Shown: positions 61,614 to 64,000 of the stretch, in pieces
How positions within the stretch are numbered: position 1 is the stretch's first letter
Layout: the number at the start of each line of letters is the position of its first letter
NCBI GenBank assembly: GCA_026985075.1
Contig: JALSQX010000067.1
Coordinates: 124,001-188,000, forward strand
Direction of reading: 5' to 3'
Origin: Blastocatellia bacterium
GTDB taxonomy: Bacteria; Acidobacteriota; Blastocatellia; HR10; J050
Length of the DNA stretch: 64,000 nt
Position numbers and translations under genes: made by a program
The notes under the pieces: model-generated
Told to the model about the DNA's origin: nothing
Seen by the model: the letters and a program-made list of their open reading frames with translations, nothing else
The model's database searches: none

Positions 61614-62921
61614 ATGGACGTTCAATCTGAAATCACTCACCAGTCAGCCACCCGGAAGGAACTCACCATCGTCGTGCCCGCCGAGGTTGTTCAAGAACAC
61701 TTCGAGATGGCCTATCGAGAATTCGGGCGACACGCCAAGGTGGCTGGATTTCGTCCGGGAAAGGTTCCTCGATCGGTGCTGAGGCAAAAATTCCAGCGAG
61801 AAGTCCGCGAGGTGGTCACCGAGCGCCTCCTGCCCCGGGCCCTCCGGGCCGCCGCGGAAGCACACCATCTCCATATCGTGTCGAATCTCTCGTTGAGTGA
61901 GATTTCGGTTCAGGAGGGTCATCCCCTGACGTTCAAGGCGACGGTGGAGGTCCTGCCGGAGATCGATCTGGGCAACTACAAGGGTCGTCGCGTCACCCTG
62001 AGAGTGAAGCCGGTGACCGAAGCGGACATCGATGAGGCACTCAATCGTCTGCAACAGCAACATGCGACGTTGATTCCGGTCGAGGATCGGCCAGCAGCCC
62101 GTGGCGATTACGCGACCGTCAAACTGGAGGCGCGGATCGTCTCGCCGAGTGATCAGACCGAGAACGCTCTCCCGAAAACCGAGGTCGTGGAGATCGAGCT
62201 CGGGGGCGAAGACACCCTGCCGGCATTCACCGAGCATCTGGTCGGCTTGCGCGTCGGCGAGACGTGTGAATTCCGGGTTCATCATCCTCCCGACGCCCAG
62301 CCGCCGGAATGGGCGGGCAAGGATGTGGAGTATCGAGCCACCCTGGAGGCGCTGCGCATCAAAGAGTTGCTTCCTCTCGACGATGAGTTCCCCCGGAGCA
62401 TTGGCGAAGCGTTCGACACCCTGGCCGAATTCCGTCAAGAGCTCAAACGCCGACTGGAGCGCTCTCGCGAGGCGGAAGCCCAGGAGGAATTGACCGAGAT
62501 CGTCCTGGAAGAATTGGTCGAGGAGCACCCCATCGAAGTCCCGGAGACGCTCGTGAAGCGGCGTCTGCAGGATCGCATCCGCCGCGTGATCGCCTCTATG
62601 CTCGATGAGGGCGTCGATCCCCGCTCGGCAGACATTGATTGGGAGCGCATCAGCGATCAGCTGCGAGAGCAGGCCATCAAAGATGTCCGAGCATCGCTCA
62701 TTCTGGAACGTATTGCCGATCTGGAGCACATCACTGTGTCGACAACCGAGCTGGAGGCAGAAATCGCGCGCCTGGCACGTCGGCGAGGTGAGTCCGTGAT
62801 CCAACTGAAGCGGCGCTTGACAAAGGAGGGCTCGCTGGATAGTATCAAGAATGAGATCAGGAATCGGAAGGCTTTGGAGCTGGTTGTGAAGGCGACAGAG
62901 GTGGAGCGAGAGATGGCTTGA
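61614..62921 (+). CDS. tig: Trigger factor
   Basis: From ATG 61614 the protein has 435 residues. The ribosome-binding signature GFRPGKVPRSVL lies near 43-54. The FKBP-type peptidyl-prolyl isomerase domain covers about 160-245 (GDYATVKLEARI ... VGLRVGETCEFRV), and the helical C-terminal arms follow. Trigger factor receives nascent chains at the ribosome exit. It heads the widely conserved tig-clpP-clpX cluster. The start lacks a strong ribosome site but fits the family N-terminus. Confidence 0.96.
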   Translation: MDVQSEITHQSATRKELTIVVPAEVVQEHFEMAYREFGRHAKVAGFRPGKVPRSVLRQKFQREVREVVTERLLPRALRAAAEAHHLHIVSNLSLSEISVQEGHPLTFKATVEVLPEIDLGNYKGRRVTLRVKPVTEADIDEALNRLQQQHATLIPVEDRPAARGDYATVKLEARIVSPSDQTENALPKTEVVEIELGGEDTLPAFTEHLVGLRVGETCEFRVHHPPDAQPPEWAGKDVEYRATLEALRIKELLPLDDEFPRSIGEAFDTLAEFRQELKRRLERSREAEAQEELTEIVLEELVEEHPIEVPETLVKRRLQDRIRRVIASMLDEGVDPRSADIDWERISDQLREQAIKDVRASLILERIADLEHITVSTTELEAEIARLARRRGESVIQLKRRLTKEGSLDSIKNEIRNRKALELVVKATEVEREMA

Positions 62922-63005
62922 ACCAAATGACGAGCGGGGGGCATGTGAAGGTGCAATTCAGACGAGCACGCCATCGACATCTGTAACGATGAGGGAGCGA
63001 GAGTT

Positions 63006-63611
63006 ATGAGAGCGGATACCCACGGGGCGCTCGTACCCATGGTGGTTGAACAGACGAGCCGGGGCGAGCGAGCCTATGATATTTTTTCCCGCCTACTGAA
63101 AGATAACATCATTTTTTTGGGGACCCCCATCGATGATACCATCGCTAATTTGGTCATCGCCCAGATGCTGTTCCTGGAGGCGGAAGATCCGGATCGGGAC
63201 ATCTCTCTCTATATTAACAGCCCGGGCGGGTCCATCACGGCGGGCCTGGCCATCTATGATACCATGCAGTTCATTCGGCCCGATGTCACGACCATCTGCA
63301 TTGGGCAAGCATCGAGCATGGCCGCCCTCTTGCTCGCCGCGGGCACCAAAGGGAAACGGTATGCCTTGCCCAACGCCCGCATCCTCATACACCAACCCCA
63401 CGCTGGCGGGATTTCTGGCCAGGCAACGGATATCAAAATCGCCGCCGAAGAGATCATTCGAATGCGCCAACTCACCAGCAGCATTTTGGCCAAGCATACC
63501 GGTCAACCGTTGGACGTGATCGAGCGCGATGTCGAGCGCGATTTAATTATGACTGCCGAACACGCCCGAGAATATGGGATCATCGACGAGGTCATCACGC
63601 ACCGCCCGTGA
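63006..63611 (+). CDS. clpP: ATP-dependent Clp protease proteolytic subunit
   Basis: The 201-residue subunit has the ClpP blocks [39 protein letters not shown], and catalytic Ser104 in [14 protein letters not shown]. His129 follows in ILIHQP, and an Asp in IERDVERD completes the triad. A short propeptide of about 10 residues is likely removed. GAGGGAG precedes the ATG. The 84 bases after tig and 43 before clpX suggest a single transcript. Confidence 0.97.
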   Translation: MRADTHGALVPMVVEQTSRGERAYDIFSRLLKDNIIFLGTPIDDTIANLVIAQMLFLEAEDPDRDISLYINSPGGSITAGLAIYDTMQFIRPDVTTICIGQASSMAALLLAAGTKGKRYALPNARILIHQPHAGGISGQATDIKIAAEEIIRMRQLTSSILAKHTGQPLDVIERDVERDLIMTAEHAREYGIIDEVITHRP

Positions 63612-63654
63612 CCGCTCGTCATGAGAGCGATCAATTCAATCTGGAGAAACGTTC

Positions 63655-64000
63655 ATGGTTCGCAAAGTGGATGATACGCTGCACTGTTCCTTCTGTGGAA
63701 AGAGTCAGAACGAAGTGAAAAAGCTCATCGCCGGGCCTGCCGTTTACATCTGCAACGAATGCGTGGATATCTGCAATGAGATCATGGTCGAGGAGCCGCC
63801 TCCGGAGGCCTTGACCCAATCGCGCCTGCCCAAACCTCCGGAGATCAAGCGATTCCTGGACGAATACGTCATCGGTCAGGAGGAGGCCAAGAAGAAACTG
63901 GCCGTGGCCGTCTACCAACACTACAAGCGGGTGGAGATGGCCACTCACCAGAACGATGTCGAGATTCAAAAGAGCAATATCCTGCTCATCGGGCCCACGG
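63655..64000 (+). CDS. clpX: ATP-dependent Clp protease ATP-binding subunit ClpX (partial)
   Basis: The first 115 residues are present and the gene runs off the window. The N-terminal zinc domain has Cys11, Cys14, Cys33 and Cys36 (CSFC ... CNEC). The AAA+ core begins with [25 protein letters not shown], and NILLIGPT near the end leads into the Walker A loop. ClpX unfolds substrates for ClpP. Confidence 0.97.
   Translation, partial: MVRKVDDTLHCSFCGKSQNEVKKLIAGPAVYICNECVDICNEIMVEEPPPEALTQSRLPKPPEIKRFLDEYVIGQEEAKKKLAVAVYQHYKRVEMATHQNDVEIQKSNILLIGPT

Overview
The window is about 64 kb of roughly 58-60% GC DNA from a two-membrane (Gram-negative type) bacterium, most likely an Acidobacteriota member near the Blastocatellia. 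That placement is an inference. It rests on three TonB-dependent receptors with carboxypeptidase-regulatory-like plug extensions, a BlaI/M56 pair whose sensor carries TonB C-terminal domains, a futalosine-pathway menaquinone gene (mqnD), a Bax1/DUF790 protein and many secreted peptidases. It is a chromosomal housekeeping-plus-accessory segment. No phage, insertion sequence or CRISPR array was recognised.

Layout. 1-3433: end of an unidentified gene, then a double-headed BadF/BcrA-type activase and its DUF2229 partner. 3425-7893 (minus): a four-gene operon with two radical SAM proteins, a two-helix membrane protein and a helical protein of unknown family. 8322-13320: CrtC/AttH-like lipocalin, flavin-binding PPOX-fold protein, membrane metalloprotease, alpha/beta hydrolase and thioredoxin-TPR protein. 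13743-22987: M20 peptidase, coiled-coil nuclease-like protein, BlaI/BlaR1-like pair with a clear operator, M1 aminopeptidase and pgeF. 23521-28705: di-haem oxidoreductase, class V aminotransferase, second M1 peptidase. 28876-39502: three TonB-dependent receptors, two of them preceded by a small Cys/His-rich exported protein, and between them a fluoride-riboswitch operon (unknown 139-aa protein, crcB, DUF190). 39614-52736: PLP decarboxylase, large CPBP protease, Bax1, tdh-kbl, DUF885 and an exported alpha/beta hydrolase. 52964-56084: low-GC accessory patch with two methyltransferase genes separated by an attC-like site, then decayed gene fragments. 56085-61129: pfkA, rhomboid, mqnD, a cupin gene preceded by a textbook leader-peptide attenuator, and a RecB/Cas4-like nuclease. 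61278-64000: tRNA-Lys, tRNA-Leu, then tig-clpP-clpX.

How the genes fit together. Secreted or envelope peptidases (two M1, M20, DUF885, a gluzincin) and TonB receptors suggest peptide and nutrient scavenging. The tdh-kbl pair converts threonine to glycine and acetyl-CoA. The tig-clpP-clpX end is the usual protein-quality-control cluster.

The most notable signals are regulatory RNA. One is a fluoride aptamer with an overlapping terminator at 36167-36249 (minus), about 370 nt upstream of the first firm gene of the operon. The other is a 1:2 / 2:3 / 3:4 attenuator with a leucine-rich 45-codon leader peptide at 59701-59911 (minus), upstream of a lone cupin gene. Other leads are the Cys/His-rich protein plus TonB receptor pairs, the attC-like site and the radical SAM operon.
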